Part shown: positions 35,651 through 46,420 of the stretch, one piece after another | How the letters are laid out: each line of letters opens with the position of its first letter | Position numbering within the stretch: position 1 is the first letter of the stretch | NCBI RefSeq assembly: GCF_002607735.1 | Contig: NZ_NBVR01000039.1 | Location: forward strand, 199,908-263,907 | Length of the DNA: 64,000 nucleotides | Direction of reading: 5' to 3' | Source of the DNA: Proteus alimentorum | GTDB lineage: Bacteria; Pseudomonadota; Gammaproteobacteria; Enterobacterales; Enterobacteriaceae | Notes under the pieces: generated by a model | Databases searched by the model: none | What the model was told of the DNA's origin: nothing | Seen by the model: the letters and a program-made list of their open reading frames with translations, nothing else | Program-made: the position numbers and the translations under genes

Positions 35651-35783
35651 TTTCTAGAACTTGTTCGATGTTTTTGTTTTCTCTTATTCAAATTATTTGG
35701 ATCCTCAGGTTAAATTCCTCCGCTTTTTTACTTTGCGCTATTGAGTAAACTGTGTTCAATAACTTCAGAGAAGGAAACACATT

Positions 35784-36485
35784 ATGATTTATCTACGCAA
35801 AGCAAATGAAAGAGGACACGCTAATCATGGTTGGCTAGATAGCTGGCATACTTTCTCTTTCGCAAATTATTACGATCGTGATTTTATGGGATTTTCTGCC
35901 CTACGAGTGATTAATGAAGATCGCGTAATACCCGGTGAAGGTTTTGGTACTCACCCACATAAAGACATGGAAATTTTAACCTATGTGCTTGAAGGTAATA
36001 TCGAGCATAAAGACAGCATGGGTAATAAAGAAAATGTTCCCGCAGGTGAGTTTCAAATAATGAGTGCAGGTACAGGTATTACTCACTCAGAATATAATCC
36101 GAATAGTGATAAAGGACTGCATTTTTACCAAATTTGGATTATGCCAAATACCGTCGGTATCACACCACGTTACGATCAACGTCGTTTTGATACGACAGTG
36201 AGCAAACAACTTATTTTATCGCCAGACGCCCGTGATGGCTCTTTAAAAGTATTCCAAGATATGACGTTATGGCGCTGGAACCTGAAAAAAGGTGAAGAAG
36301 CACAATATCAAGCTGAAACAGGTCGTCATGTTTGGCTACAAGTCGTGAAAGGCAAAATAACGATTAATGACATTATTGCGACCACCAGTGATGGTGTGGC
36401 AATTGCTAATGAAGATATGATCCGTTTTGTTGGTGACGAGGACAGTGAAATTTTACTGTTTGATTTACCTCCTGTAACAGCATAG
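35784..36485 (+). CDS. yhhW: Pirin-family bicupin YhhW (quercetin 2,3-dioxygenase-like)
   Basis: 233 residues, nearly the same as E. coli YhhW. The N-terminal cupin has the metal-binding His set in 'GFGTHPHKDMEILTYVLEG' and 'EHKDSMGN', with 'GTGITHSEYNP' supplying the next ligand. E. coli YhhW degrades quercetin in vitro; the native substrate is unknown. Good GGAAAC ribosome binding site. Followed by a terminator. Confidence 0.93.
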   Translation: MIYLRKANERGHANHGWLDSWHTFSFANYYDRDFMGFSALRVINEDRVIPGEGFGTHPHKDMEILTYVLEGNIEHKDSMGNKENVPAGEFQIMSAGTGITHSEYNPNSDKGLHFYQIWIMPNTVGITPRYDQRRFDTTVSKQLILSPDARDGSLKVFQDMTLWRWNLKKGEEAQYQAETGRHVWLQVVKGKITINDIIATTSDGVAIANEDMIRFVGDEDSEILLFDLPPVTA

Positions 36486-36547
36486 TTGGGTTACCTACCC
36501 TCTAAAGTCACTTTTTCTCTAATAAATTATTTCACTTTATTTTCTAT

Positions 36548-36582
36548 TCCCTGAAATATTCTCGCATTTCAGGGATTTTTTT
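36548..36582 (+). terminator. Terminator of yhhW
   Basis: TCCCTGAAAT/ATTTCAGGGA stem (36548-36557 and 36566-36575) with 7 T following. Confidence 0.85.
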
Positions 36583-36602
36583 ATCTCAAAGATCTCAAAT
36601 AA

Positions 36603-36641
36603 AAAAACACCAAAATCACGTCCTATGAGTTTGGTGTTTTT
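36603..36641. terminator. Terminator of pckA
   Basis: AAAAACACCAAA/TTTGGTGTTTTT stem (36603-36614 and 36630-36641), 18 bp beyond the pckA stop; A and T runs on both sides make it able to work in both directions. Confidence 0.8.
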
Positions 36642-36658
36642 ATTCATGCTAATAAAAA

Positions 36659-38278
36659 TTAACGTTTGGGCCCAACTTTAGTCAACGCTTGACCCGCTGG
36701 AGTATCCGTATATTTATCGAAGTTTTTCACAAAGCGATCAGCAAGATCGTCTGCTTTGGTATCCCATTGCGTTTTATCAGCATAAGTATCACGAGGATCT
36801 AAGATTTCGCTGTTAACGCCCGGCAGAGCGGTTGGGATCTCTAAATCAAATACGGGTAATGTTTTCATTGGTGCTTTATCAATATCACCATTTAAGATGG
36901 CATCAATAATAGCGCGTGTATCTTTAATCGAGATACGCTTACCTGTACCGTTCCAACCTGTATTAACCAAGTAGGCTTTTGCACCTGATGCTTGCATACG
37001 TTTTACCAATACTTCGGCGTATTGTGTTGGATGCAGAGATAAGAATGCCGCACCAAAACAAGCTGAGAATGTTGGCGTTGGCTCGGTCACACCACGTTCA
37101 GTTCCCGCTAGTTTAGCGGTGAAGCCTGATAAAAAGTGGTATTGCGTCTGTTCTGGTGTTAAACGTGAAACAGGAGGTAACACACCAAAAGCATCCGCTG
37201 TTAAGAAAATGACTTTCTTAGCGTGACCTGCTTTAGAAACGGGTTTAACAATATTATCGATATGATAAATAGGATAAGAAACACGGGTATTTTCTGTTTT
37301 CGAACCATCATCGAAATCAACAGAGCCGTCAGATAACACAACCACGTTTTCTAACAGTGCATCGCGTTTAATTGCACCATAGATATCGGGTTCCGCTTCT
37401 TTTGATAAGTGGATTGTTTTCGCATAACAGCCACCTTCAAAGTTAAACACGCCGTCATCATCCCAACCATGTTCATCATCACCAATTAGCTTACGCTTAG
37501 GATCGGTTGAAAGGGTTGTTTTACCGGTGCCTGATAGGCCAAAGAAAATAGCAACATCACCACTTTCGCCAACGTTTGCGGAGCAGTGCATAGAAGCCAT
37601 ACCTTTAAGAGGAAGGAAGTAGTTCATCATTGAGAACATCCCTTTCTTCATCTCGCCACCGTACCAAGTCCCACCAATTAACTGAATGCGTTCAGTTAAA
37701 TTGAAAGCAACGAAGTTCTCTGAATTCAGACCTTGTGCCTTCCAATTTGGATTTGTACATTTTGCTCCGTTCATCACAATGAAGTCTGGTGTGAAATTCT
37801 CCAACTCTTCTTGTTCAGGACGAATAAACATATTTTTAACAAAATGCGCTTGCCAAGCAACTTCTGTGATAAAACGAACTTTCAAACGTGTATCCGCATT
37901 CGCACCACAAAATGCATCAACAACAAACAAACGTTTGCCTGATAGCTGATTGGTTACTAATGATTTTAAGTCAGTCCACACTTCTTGTGAAAGTGGCTTA
38001 TTATCGTTCTTACCTTTACCCTGATCAGCCCACCATACGGTGTCACGAGTAACATCATCACGAACAATGTATTTATCTTTCGGAGAACGTCCAGTAAATA
38101 TACCTGTATCAACGGCAATAGCGCCTAACGAGGTTTGTGTGCCTCGCTCGTAACCTGTTAATTCAGGCTTAGTTTCTTCATTAAATAACAGCTCATAGCT
38201 TGGGTTATAAATGATTTCACTCGTGTCCTTAATACCGTACTGCTGGAGATCCTTAGGGGTAAGACCTTTAACGCTCAT
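36659..38278 (-). CDS. pckA: Phosphoenolpyruvate carboxykinase (ATP)
   Basis: Converts oxaloacetate and ATP to phosphoenolpyruvate, the first gluconeogenic step from the TCA cycle. 539 residues, the family length. '[20 protein letters not shown]' holds the kinase P-loop, '[20 protein letters not shown]' the metal-binding Asp, and '[10 protein letters not shown]' the oxaloacetate-binding Arg. The context next to hslO-hslR-igaA matches E. coli. Confidence 0.96.
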   Translation of the reverse strand: MSVKGLTPKDLQQYGIKDTSEIIYNPSYELLFNEETKPELTGYERGTQTSLGAIAVDTGIFTGRSPKDKYIVRDDVTRDTVWWADQGKGKNDNKPLSQEVWTDLKSLVTNQLSGKRLFVVDAFCGANADTRLKVRFITEVAWQAHFVKNMFIRPEQEELENFTPDFIVMNGAKCTNPNWKAQGLNSENFVAFNLTERIQLIGGTWYGGEMKKGMFSMMNYFLPLKGMASMHCSANVGESGDVAIFFGLSGTGKTTLSTDPKRKLIGDDEHGWDDDGVFNFEGGCYAKTIHLSKEAEPDIYGAIKRDALLENVVVLSDGSVDFDDGSKTENTRVSYPIYHIDNIVKPVSKAGHAKKVIFLTADAFGVLPPVSRLTPEQTQYHFLSGFTAKLAGTERGVTEPTPTFSACFGAAFLSLHPTQYAEVLVKRMQASGAKAYLVNTGWNGTGKRISIKDTRAIIDAILNGDIDKAPMKTLPVFDLEIPTALPGVNSEILDPRDTYADKTQWDTKADDLADRFVKNFDKYTDTPAGQALTKVGPKR

Positions 38279-38424
38279 AGTTTCGCTCCTGATAAATAGA
38301 CCTTTCTACGAATAATATTAAGGTGTTACGAGTAATTAACAGCGATTGTTATCAATATTTTGAAAATTTATAATTTTTTTATGTTAAGAACGAGAGCTAA
38401 TGCACAAAACTAAAGAAAAATTGT

Positions 38425-38457
38425 TGAATAAAAAAGGACGCAAAATAGCGTCCTTTT
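38425..38457 (-). terminator. Terminator of hslR-hslO
   Basis: AAAAGGACGC/GCGTCCTTTT stem (38432-38441 and 38448-38457) with a T-rich run on the minus strand, 25 bp beyond the hslO stop. Confidence 0.85.
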
Positions 38458-38482
38458 GATAAAACAGTTTTGCTAAATCGAA

Positions 38483-39367
38483 TCAGTGCAATTCTGATTC
38501 ACTTAACTTATTGATATTAATAATATCATTCTCTGTGAAGATATAATGTGTTCCACAATACTCGCATTCCATATCAATATTTCCCTGTTCTTGCAACAGG
38601 TGGTTCACATCTTCTTTCGACAATGTTACTAATGTATTTTCACAACGTTCACGCGAACAAGTGCAATGGAATTCAACAACTTGAGGATCATAAAGAGTGA
38701 CATCTTCTTCGTGATATAAGCGATGTAAGATCTCTTTAGTATCTAACGTAAATAGCTCTTCGGCTTTGATTGTGTGTGTTAACTGGGTAAGCAATTCAAA
38801 ATGTTCAGCAGTATGTTCTGCGGTGAACTCTTCTGATGCAGGTAATACTTGTAATAACATACCTGCTGCGGCTGGCTTGCCCGCCTGCGTACCACTACGA
38901 ATAAATACGCGTGTAGGTAACTGTTCTGATTGCTTAAAGTAGTTATCAATACAAGCTTCTATCGTTTCACCATCAAGAGCAACAATACCTTGATAACGTT
39001 CACCTTTTTCAGGCGTTACCGTGATGACCATAAAACCATTCCCGATCATCTCTTTTAAGGTACTACCCGCTTTAACATCATCCCCAATACGCGCAACACC
39101 ACGCATTTGTTGGTTGTTATTTCCATTGATCACAGCCAGTCGTACAGGGCCATCGCCTTGTATTTGAACCGTAATATCACCTTCAAATTTAAGCGTAGCT
39201 GTTAACAAACTGGTTGCCACCAGCAAATCACCCAGAAGGTGTTGAACTGGCTCAGGATAATGGTGATTTTCAAGCATTGATTGATAGGTTTCAGTCACAT
39301 TGACCAATTCGCCACGTACCGCGTTTTTTTCGAATAAAAAACGTGATAAAGAGTCTTCTTTCGACAT
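38483..39367 (-). CDS. hslO: Redox-activated holdase chaperone Hsp33
   Basis: 294 residues. A chaperone switched on by oxidation: the C-terminal zinc site with four Cys is in '[14 protein letters not shown]' (CxC) and '[13 protein letters not shown]' (CxxC). When these form disulfides the domain unfolds and the protein holds unfolding clients. The N-terminal part matches the Hsp33 core ('[18 protein letters not shown]'). It follows hslR by 26 nt on the same strand. Confidence 0.95.
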   Translation of the reverse strand: MSKEDSLSRFLFEKNAVRGELVNVTETYQSMLENHHYPEPVQHLLGDLLVATSLLTATLKFEGDITVQIQGDGPVRLAVINGNNNQQMRGVARIGDDVKAGSTLKEMIGNGFMVITVTPEKGERYQGIVALDGETIEACIDNYFKQSEQLPTRVFIRSGTQAGKPAAAGMLLQVLPASEEFTAEHTAEHFELLTQLTHTIKAEELFTLDTKEILHRLYHEEDVTLYDPQVVEFHCTCSRERCENTLVTLSKEDVNHLLQEQGNIDMECEYCGTHYIFTENDIININKLSESELH

Positions 39368-39393
39368 GATTTTCTCTCATTTCAGGGAATCGG

Positions 39394-39807
39394 TTAATCC
39401 GATTCTTGTAAATTTGTCTGTTTGAAGCGAAGTAAGGTGCGTCTTTCCTTTTTATCAGGACGACGCTCAGGATGAGGCATTGTTAACGCATTCATTTTTC
39501 TTGCTAGAGCAATTTTTTCTCTTTTAGCAATACTCTCTGGTGTTTCACAATACAGCCCTTGTGCTTGTGTAGCACCTTGTCGCTGTGAACTTACCATAAG
39601 AATGGTTACCGTCCGTTCATCATTACCTTGTCGTAGGCGTATTTCAGCGCCCTCTTCAACGATTTTACTTGGCTTACCTCTCACACCATTGTAATGAACT
39701 TTGCCACCTTCAATCATTGTGCGAGCGATAGCGCGCGTTTTATAAAAACGTGCGGCCCAAAGCCATTTATCTAAACGGACGCCACTTTCTTGCGATGGTT
39801 GGCTCAT
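39394..39807 (-). CDS. hslR: Ribosome-associated heat shock protein Hsp15
   Basis: 137 residues. Binds free 50S subunits that carry a stalled nascent chain and helps recycle them. The S4 RNA-binding domain is at the N-terminus ('VRLDKWLWAARFYKTRAIAR', 'GGKVHYNG') and a basic tail ('MPHPERRPDKKERRTLLRFK') follows. Start at 39807 has AAGGAGAAAGGG in front; the frame is open 24 codons further upstream without a good ribosome binding site. Confidence 0.93.
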   Translation of the reverse strand: MSQPSQESGVRLDKWLWAARFYKTRAIARTMIEGGKVHYNGVRGKPSKIVEEGAEIRLRQGNDERTVTILMVSSQRQGATQAQGLYCETPESIAKREKIALARKMNALTMPHPERRPDKKERRTLLRFKQTNLQESD

Positions 39808-39884
39808 CCCTTTCTCCTTAACTTCAACTTCAACTTCTTTATGAAGGCGATAGTGTAAACACATAGCCTTCCACAACAAGGGAC

Positions 39885-41993
39885 TTACTGAGGAGGGCGA
39901 TAAAAACAGTGCTCATAATAGAGACTGATTTTATTCATGCGTTGGTTGTTTTGTCGCCGACGCCGGATGATAAGAAATAGGTTCAATATTAAGAACCCAA
40001 TAGCGATAAACAATAATAACGTATTACCGATGTAATATAACATCGTCATCGAATCTGGCAGGCTATGTAAAAATATCTGTAACGTACCATTCGCATCAAC
40101 AACCATGCCTGTTATTACGCCCCCCGTATCAAAAGGGGTATGCAATAAAATATCGGATAAACGTTGTAGTTCTCGCCACTGTTCTAACGGGGTAGGTTCA
40201 AACACGGAGTTTGAACTTGAAGCGTAATCAACAAGCTGTTTTCTTTCATCACTGATTAACAGCACACCACCCGGTGGAGGACTGTTTAACAGTATTGCGG
40301 CTTTATCTATTTCTCGATAGATAAAAGAAGATGTGGTGGTGTCGATAAGCTTTTCCAAGGCCTCGGCACTCACAGCACGCAATAAAACATTGGTTCCAGT
40401 TAATTTACCACTTTCAGCACGTTGAACTAATGCAGCCCAATCATTGACGTTACTTAAGTTAACTAGCGCCATTTTAAGACGGATACACTCATTTTCTCTC
40501 GGGCATAAATCCTGTGTTTTCAGCACAATACCATCAAAATTATCTAACAGATTCATCCCTGATTTAGTAATCGCTTGGCCTAAACTTGGGTTAACTCGGT
40601 TATTAGAAACAGGATGTAATTGCTCTTCAACCATATGCAATAAAGCGGCTGCTTTTTCTATCGTGCTCGATTCAGGCATTGGCATTGGATTACTGTTATT
40701 CCAATAAATTCCAGAGCAATCAAAAGGTGCAAAAATCGTTTTATTATTCTTACTTGATAAATTAGGTGGCATGTAGCACATCCCAACCCCTTTCGCTTGA
40801 ATAATATCGCCGACATGCAAATCAGTTGTTTCTAGCTCAGTAAAATTGGTGACTAAATGAGGTTCAGTATCTTTTAGCCATGAAAAACTGAGTTTCATTG
40901 AAAGAGAAAGGGGCTGATAAAGATACAACATGCCAATAATAAACAGGCTCCAGAAAACGAAAATAATATTTTTAATATAGCGTTTATATGGATAATTTTT
41001 TTCTTCATCATGCAATGAAAGGTAGTTTCCTTGCTTTACAACATGATGACTTGGATACATTTCTAAATAAGTTACCTTATCAATATCGCTTTGAATATAA
41101 GGCTCCCAATGAGGCGGATAAACAAGATCAATCCCCCCTAAAGAAACATTTTTCACCTGCCCATGATCAAAGTTGCCAAAAAGTCCCCAGCGCTTTAAGC
41201 GTCCTTTAAAACAGTGGATTTCTTGTTTACGTGGTTTGATCAAAGGCTTGTGGATCAGAAAAACGCCAACAGCAAGGAAAGCACTACCAGTCGCTAGGAT
41301 CCAAGGAAGGAAAACTTGGGGCATCATTAAGGCTGTTAAGCACAACGTAAGCCCTATACAAATAAAAGAGCCATCCCAAAAACCAGATGAGTTATGTAAT
41401 CGATATTCTTCGTTTGTTTCTTCTCGGATTTGTAATAAGTGAGCCGCATCACCTTCATTCTTTTGAATTGTTGATGAACCATTGGCCAATATAGGCTCAG
41501 AGAGTTGTTTTAAACTTAAAGCAGAAAAATGAATTTTTTCCTCTTTTAAGAAATGACCATTCACACCAACAACGATGGGGATCGAAGGGGTACAGACAAC
41601 ATCGAGAACATTTTCTTGCTGAAGGTAAGGCACAAGCAGTGGGGGTATATGAATTTCTACAGCATCAATATAGTAACGCCAATGATTTAATCCTTCACTA
41701 GAACCCGCAAAGCGATTAACGATATTTCTTAATGTAGTAACGACTTCGCCTTTAATTGGCATCTCGGGGAAGTTTTGTAATGAATAGCCAGAAGAGAAAT
41801 CAGAGTTACCAAAATAAGATAAATAATCACTAATAAGCCCATAGTCATCAGAAGTGAGCTTGCGATAAGTCGGTTTAGCGAGAGATGGAAGATGATGTGA
41901 GCCATCAAGCCGCCTTCTTTTAAAGAATAGAAAGGCGGCCATTATAAATAGGCTTATCATCAAGATAGCCAATATAATGACTGATAATCTCAT
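39885..41993 (-). CDS. umoB: IgaA/UmoB family inner-membrane repressor of the Rcs phosphorelay
   Basis: 702 residues. Homologue of Salmonella IgaA/E. coli YrfF, which holds the Rcs system off; in P. mirabilis the homologue UmoB raises flhDC expression and swarming. Several transmembrane helices (about 5-22, 210-250, 340-360, near the C-terminus) and a large periplasmic part with four Cys ('GVGMCYMPP', 'APFDCSGIYW', 'TQDLCPRENECIRLK'), as I recall in IgaA. Start set at MRLSVIILAILM (41993); the frame opens 24 codons earlier but only here does GGGGA precede a signal-anchor. Confidence 0.9.
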   Translation of the reverse strand: MRLSVIILAILMISLFIMAAFLFFKRRRLDGSHHLPSLAKPTYRKLTSDDYGLISDYLSYFGNSDFSSGYSLQNFPEMPIKGEVVTTLRNIVNRFAGSSEGLNHWRYYIDAVEIHIPPLLVPYLQQENVLDVVCTPSIPIVVGVNGHFLKEEKIHFSALSLKQLSEPILANGSSTIQKNEGDAAHLLQIREETNEEYRLHNSSGFWDGSFICIGLTLCLTALMMPQVFLPWILATGSAFLAVGVFLIHKPLIKPRKQEIHCFKGRLKRWGLFGNFDHGQVKNVSLGGIDLVYPPHWEPYIQSDIDKVTYLEMYPSHHVVKQGNYLSLHDEEKNYPYKRYIKNIIFVFWSLFIIGMLYLYQPLSLSMKLSFSWLKDTEPHLVTNFTELETTDLHVGDIIQAKGVGMCYMPPNLSSKNNKTIFAPFDCSGIYWNNSNPMPMPESSTIEKAAALLHMVEEQLHPVSNNRVNPSLGQAITKSGMNLLDNFDGIVLKTQDLCPRENECIRLKMALVNLSNVNDWAALVQRAESGKLTGTNVLLRAVSAEALEKLIDTTTSSFIYREIDKAAILLNSPPPGGVLLISDERKQLVDYASSSNSVFEPTPLEQWRELQRLSDILLHTPFDTGGVITGMVVDANGTLQIFLHSLPDSMTMLYYIGNTLLLFIAIGFLILNLFLIIRRRRQNNQRMNKISLYYEHCFYRPPQ

Positions 41994-42271
41994 TTTTTCC
42001 CCATGCTTATACTGATGCTGCGTAGTAACAATAACAAATTTAAAACCCTGCCTAACATAAGGCAATTCCTATTCTTTTGTTCTATTTTTTATTTAAATAC
42101 AATAGATTATATTTTTGCAGTCGCGTTATAATTTATATCTATTATCAAGTTTATATCCGCTAACAATGCTATCTTCGGGTAAAATAGCGAATCAATAAAT
42201 AATAATATTCTCAAAAAATCAATAAATAACTAGGTTTGATAGCGGAGTGTACTCAATTTTCCTTTAAAAGC

Positions 42272-42292
42272 TAAATCTAATTGTTAGATTTA
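42272..42292. promoter_or_regulatory. Inverted repeat before nudE
   Basis: TAAATCTAA-TTG-TTAGATTTA, perfect 9-bp arms, 55 bp before the nudE ATG and just before a TTGTCA -35 candidate (42295-42300). Operator or hairpin, unproven. The rest of the 350-bp umoB-nudE divergent gap shows no gene. Confidence 0.45.
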
Positions 42293-42346
42293 TTTTGTCA
42301 TTAATGTGTTAAATTCAGGTTAATCTCTATTCTGCCAGGGGCTGTT

Positions 42347-42898
42347 ATGAAAGAACTAAAAAAACCCAATATATTAAACATTGATAACATCGCCCGTTCT
42401 CGATTATTTCAGATCCAATCCGTTAATTTGGAGTTTAGTAACGGAGAAAAACGCACTTATGAGCGAATGAAACCCGCTAATCGTGAAGCCGTTATGATTG
42501 TTCCTATTATTGATGACAATCTTATTCTTATCCGTGAATACGCCGTAGGTATCGAAAATTACGATTTTGGTTTTCCCAAAGGCGCAATTGATCCTGGTGA
42601 AAATGCCCTACAAGCCGCAAACCGCGAACTAAAAGAAGAAATTGGCTATGGTGCTCACTCATTAATAGAACTCGCAAAGCTTTCTATGGCGCCATCTTAC
42701 TTTTCTAGCAAAATGAACATTGTTATTGCGCATGACCTTTATCCAGAACAACTCGAGGGAGATGAGCCTGAGCCATTGATCCAAATACATTGGCCTATCG
42801 CAAAAATGATGGACTTACTTGATCATCCAGATTTTACAGAAGCGCGTAGTGTCAGTGCTCTCTTCTTAGCCCATCGCTATCTATTACAAAATAAATAG
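42347..42898 (+). CDS. nudE: Nudix hydrolase NudE (ADP-sugar/NADH/Ap3A)
   Basis: 183 residues. Hydrolyses ADP-ribose, NADH and diadenosine polyphosphates. The Nudix box is intact, starting GAIDPGENALQAANREL and ending KEEIGYG (about 78-101). The gene order umoB(igaA)-nudE-mrcA is that of E. coli. Convergent with mrcA, with one shared terminator. Confidence 0.93.
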   Translation: MKELKKPNILNIDNIARSRLFQIQSVNLEFSNGEKRTYERMKPANREAVMIVPIIDDNLILIREYAVGIENYDFGFPKGAIDPGENALQAANRELKEEIGYGAHSLIELAKLSMAPSYFSSKMNIVIAHDLYPEQLEGDEPEPLIQIHWPIAKMMDLLDHPDFTEARSVSALFLAHRYLLQNK

Positions 42899-42904
42899 AT
42901 AATA

Positions 42905-42932
42905 AAAAAACCGGACTTTAACATCCGGTTTT
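42905..42932. terminator. Bidirectional terminator between nudE and mrcA
   Basis: AAAAACCGGA/TCCGGTTTTT stem (42905-42914 and 42923-42932) between two convergent genes. Confidence 0.87.
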
Positions 42933-42945
42933 TATTTTCGATTAA

Positions 42946-45480
42946 TTAGAATAACTCGTTAGATTCGCCATTATCCTCAAAAATCTGTGTTCCTACTTCA
43001 TTTTTTGCTTTTTCTGTTGGTTGAGTCCCGTCAATAAAATATTCTTTCATTGAAGCGCCATCACCCGCCAATTTTCCTGTTCTTCTATCAATTTGAACAG
43101 CCACAACGCCTTTTGGCACAGGCATCATATTAACGGGTACACCATCCAGAGCCACTTTCATAAAGTCATTCCAAATAGGTTGTGCCGTTTTAGCCCCCGC
43201 TTCACCACCACTCGCGGCAGTTCGACCTAAATTGCGACTACTATCATCAAAGCCAATCCAAGCGGTAGCAACAATATTGGCACCATATCCAGAGAACCAT
43301 GCATCTTTAGAACTGTTTGTTGTTCCTGTCTTACCGCCAATATCTTGGCGTTTAAGATCACGAACAGCGCGCCAACCGGTACCAGACCATCCTGGTTCAC
43401 CCACAAGGTTTGTTCTTAATGCATCATGCATTAAGTAAGCCAGTGGTGTGCTGATAACGTGTGGTGCATAAGGGCTTTCTTTTACCGTTTCGGCTAACGG
43501 TGCTTGTTCTAATTCAATTTCAGGCGTAGCGGCTACTGGCTGAGATTTATTAGATTGAGCAACATTTTCCATATAGTCATCAGATAACGCAATAGAACGC
43601 ATGGTATCGCCGTAAATAACAGGGATATCAGTACAATCTGGGCAAGCTACCTTTGGTTTTGCTGTAAACAGCTCTTCGCCATCAGCATTTTCAATACGCT
43701 GGATATAGTAAGGCTCGATAAGATATCCACCGTTTGCCATAACAGCAAATCCTCGTACCATTTGCATTGGTGTAAATGATGGTGATCCTAATGCTAAAGA
43801 TTCTGTTCTATCGATATTTTGATTAGGGAAACCAAAACGTAATAGATAATCAGCAGCATAATCCACACCCATTGCACGCATTGCACGTACCATCACCACG
43901 TTTTTAGACTGGCCTAAACCTTGACGTAAACGAATAGGACCAGCATAAGTTGGCGGTGAGTTTTTAGGGCGCCAATCTGTGCCTGCACCCGCATCCCAAC
44001 GGCTAATAGGTAAATCATTAAGCAGTGTCGATAACGTTAATCCTTTGTCTAATGCAGCGGCATATAAGAAAGGTTTAATATTTGAACCGACTTGGCGTAA
44101 CGATTGAGAAACTCGGTTAAATTTACTGATCTCAAAATCAAAACCACCAACAAGCGCAATAATTCCTCCATTGATAGGATCTAATGCAACAAATGCCGCA
44201 TTAACACCCGGAAGCTGCGCTAATACCCAACTGTTTTCGTTATTTTGGCGTACCCATATTTGTTCGCCAACATGCACAACGGCATCAACTTTTGTTGGTG
44301 TTGCACCTTGAGCGGTGTCAGAAATAAATTTACGAGCCCAACGAACCGCTTTTAAATCTAGCGTAATGTTGTCGCCCGTTTTTAAGATAACTTTGGCTTC
44401 TTTTGCATCAGCAGATAACACCACTGCAGGAATTAAAGGACCATAAGTTTGGATCCCTTTTAGTTTCTTGTTGATAGCTTCGTTATCCCATGGCGTTTGC
44501 CCTTCACTCCACAGAACTTCTTGAGCACCACGGTAACCATGACGCATGTCGTAATCGATCACATTATCACGCAAGGCTTTTTCTGCTGCTAATTGATCTT
44601 TACGAACCACCGTTGTGTAAATTTTATAGCCATCTGTATAAGCATTTTCACCATAGCGCTCATACATCTCCATTCTCACCATTTCTGTTAGATAAGGTGC
44701 AGAGAAATCAATTTGCGGTGCATGATATTTAGCAACAATAGGCTCTGCTCTTGCACTTTCATATTGTGCTCGAGTGATATAGTTCTCTTCATACATACGC
44801 TGTAAAACGACATTACGGCGTTTTAAGGCACGATCATAAGAATAGAGTGGGTTAAGCGTAGATGGTGCTTTCGGTAAGCCAGCAATGACGGCCATTTCAT
44901 TTAGGCTAAGATCATGAACACTTTTACCAAAGTAAACATAAGCCGCAGCACCCACACCATAAGCGCGGTTACCTAGATAAATTTTATTTAGATACAGCGC
45001 TAAAATTTCATCTTTAGTGAGCTCTTTCTCAATGCGGATCGCCAAAAAGGCTTCTTTTATTTTTCGCATTAATTTCTTTTCAGGTGTTAAAAAGAAATTT
45101 CGAGCCAATTGCTGCGTAATGGTACTCGCGCCTTGAGAGGCTTGTCCTGATGTTAATGCCACAACAACAGCACGTGAGATCCCAATAGGGTCAATACCGT
45201 GGTGTTCACGAAAACGCGTATCTTCTGTTGCGATAAAAGCATTAATAAGTTGAGGAGGCATCTCCTCCAATGTTAGTGGTAAACGGCGTTTTTCGCCGTA
45301 TTGCGCGATCAACTCTCCGTCTGCACTAAATACCTGCATAGGGGTTTGTAAACGAACATCTTTTAATGTCGCGACATCGGGTAACTGAGGCTCAACATAC
45401 TTATACATACCGTATATCGAGGCTGCTCCCAAAATTATGCAAGCAAAAACGAAGATGAAAAAATATTTTAAGAACTTCAC
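42946..45480 (-). CDS. mrcA: Penicillin-binding protein 1A (class A PBP)
   Basis: 844 residues, bifunctional peptidoglycan glycosyltransferase and DD-transpeptidase. One N-terminal membrane anchor (about 7-27). Glycosyltransferase: catalytic Glu in 'ATEDTRFREHHGIDP' and 'GASTITQQLARNFFLTPEK'. Transpeptidase: SxxK in 'VGSNIKPFLY', SxN in 'GQSKNVVM' and 'GGKTGTTNSSKDAWFSGYG'. An OB-like (ODD) domain lies between. Divergent from the hof operon. Confidence 0.95.
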   Translation of the reverse strand: MKFLKYFFIFVFACIILGAASIYGMYKYVEPQLPDVATLKDVRLQTPMQVFSADGELIAQYGEKRRLPLTLEEMPPQLINAFIATEDTRFREHHGIDPIGISRAVVVALTSGQASQGASTITQQLARNFFLTPEKKLMRKIKEAFLAIRIEKELTKDEILALYLNKIYLGNRAYGVGAAAYVYFGKSVHDLSLNEMAVIAGLPKAPSTLNPLYSYDRALKRRNVVLQRMYEENYITRAQYESARAEPIVAKYHAPQIDFSAPYLTEMVRMEMYERYGENAYTDGYKIYTTVVRKDQLAAEKALRDNVIDYDMRHGYRGAQEVLWSEGQTPWDNEAINKKLKGIQTYGPLIPAVVLSADAKEAKVILKTGDNITLDLKAVRWARKFISDTAQGATPTKVDAVVHVGEQIWVRQNNENSWVLAQLPGVNAAFVALDPINGGIIALVGGFDFEISKFNRVSQSLRQVGSNIKPFLYAAALDKGLTLSTLLNDLPISRWDAGAGTDWRPKNSPPTYAGPIRLRQGLGQSKNVVMVRAMRAMGVDYAADYLLRFGFPNQNIDRTESLALGSPSFTPMQMVRGFAVMANGGYLIEPYYIQRIENADGEELFTAKPKVACPDCTDIPVIYGDTMRSIALSDDYMENVAQSNKSQPVAATPEIELEQAPLAETVKESPYAPHVISTPLAYLMHDALRTNLVGEPGWSGTGWRAVRDLKRQDIGGKTGTTNSSKDAWFSGYGANIVATAWIGFDDSSRNLGRTAASGGEAGAKTAQPIWNDFMKVALDGVPVNMMPVPKGVVAVQIDRRTGKLAGDGASMKEYFIDGTQPTEKAKNEVGTQIFEDNGESNELF

Positions 45481-45595
45481 CTTAAATTTCCCATGTAGTG
45501 TGAATTGGGCGGTTTATAAACAAACAGTGCGTAGTATAAAGGTAACGCCTCTTTGAAAATAGGCAATTACTCATCAATAGATATGGATATCAATT

Positions 45596-46420
45596 ATGGA
45601 CACACACAATTACCAGATTGGCATTGAAGTTAACACTCATCATATCAATGCAATTTTAGTATTTCAGCAGAATAAACAATGGAAGATCTGTGCATTTTGG
45701 CAATTCCCTTTACCTCTTAATGACGATTTAAACGGCATAAAATTAAGAAAAATCCTAACGGAGTGGCGTAAAAAATTGCCCTCTATTAATAATGTTACGC
45801 TTTCTCTACCGGATATTTATGAAAGCTATCAAATTATCCCGCTGCCTCATGCAGTTTCCCTTACATCAGCAGCATGTTATCGGTTAGCGCAACTACGAGC
45901 CACATCTTACACACAAAATACGAAAATCCCTGTTAATTTTGATTATCGACAAAGTAAGGGGAAACTCGCTATTCATCTGTGTCATAAAACGATTTTAGAT
46001 AAGTATATTGACTTATTTTCCCAAATAAACTTAACAATAACGGCGATTGATACTCCTGCGTGTGCGCTACGCTATTTAGCAACTTACCTTGACATCTCAG
46101 CTCAGGATCCGCTGTTGTACTGTAAAAACAAAATGCTACTTTGGGTATCATCTGATGAAAATATGCCCCATTACGGCACTCTTGCCTATGAAAATCAACA
46201 AGAGCAACAAGCTTGTATTAACCAGTTAATAGAAAAATATCATTGGTCATTAAAGCAGTGTTATTTAACGGGTGATAATGAAGCATATTTTAGTCAGTTA
46301 ATGCCTATTTGGCCCAATTTCTCCCACGATTTATTTAAAACAACGTCAAATAAAGATCGTATTCCACTTGTTGCATTGGGTTTGGCATTACGCCCTGAAG
46401 AGGTGTTATGTATCAAGTAA
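45596..46420 (+). CDS. hofM: HofM/PilM-like protein of a DNA-uptake/type IV pilus-like operon
   Basis: 274 residues. Position (divergent from mrcA, first of four overlapping genes before aroK) and fold (actin-like PilM: 'YQIGIEVNTHHINAILVF', 'TAIDTPACALRYLATYL') agree with E. coli HofM, needed for using DNA as a nutrient. PilM proteins sit under the inner membrane and bind PilN. Overall identity is low, and the ATP-binding motifs are weaker than in true PilM. Overlaps the next gene by 13 nt. Confidence 0.8.
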   Translation: MDTHNYQIGIEVNTHHINAILVFQQNKQWKICAFWQFPLPLNDDLNGIKLRKILTEWRKKLPSINNVTLSLPDIYESYQIIPLPHAVSLTSAACYRLAQLRATSYTQNTKIPVNFDYRQSKGKLAIHLCHKTILDKYIDLFSQINLTITAIDTPACALRYLATYLDISAQDPLLYCKNKMLLWVSSDENMPHYGTLAYENQQEQQACINQLIEKYHWSLKQCYLTGDNEAYFSQLMPIWPNFSHDLFKTTSNKDRIPLVALGLALRPEEVLCIK

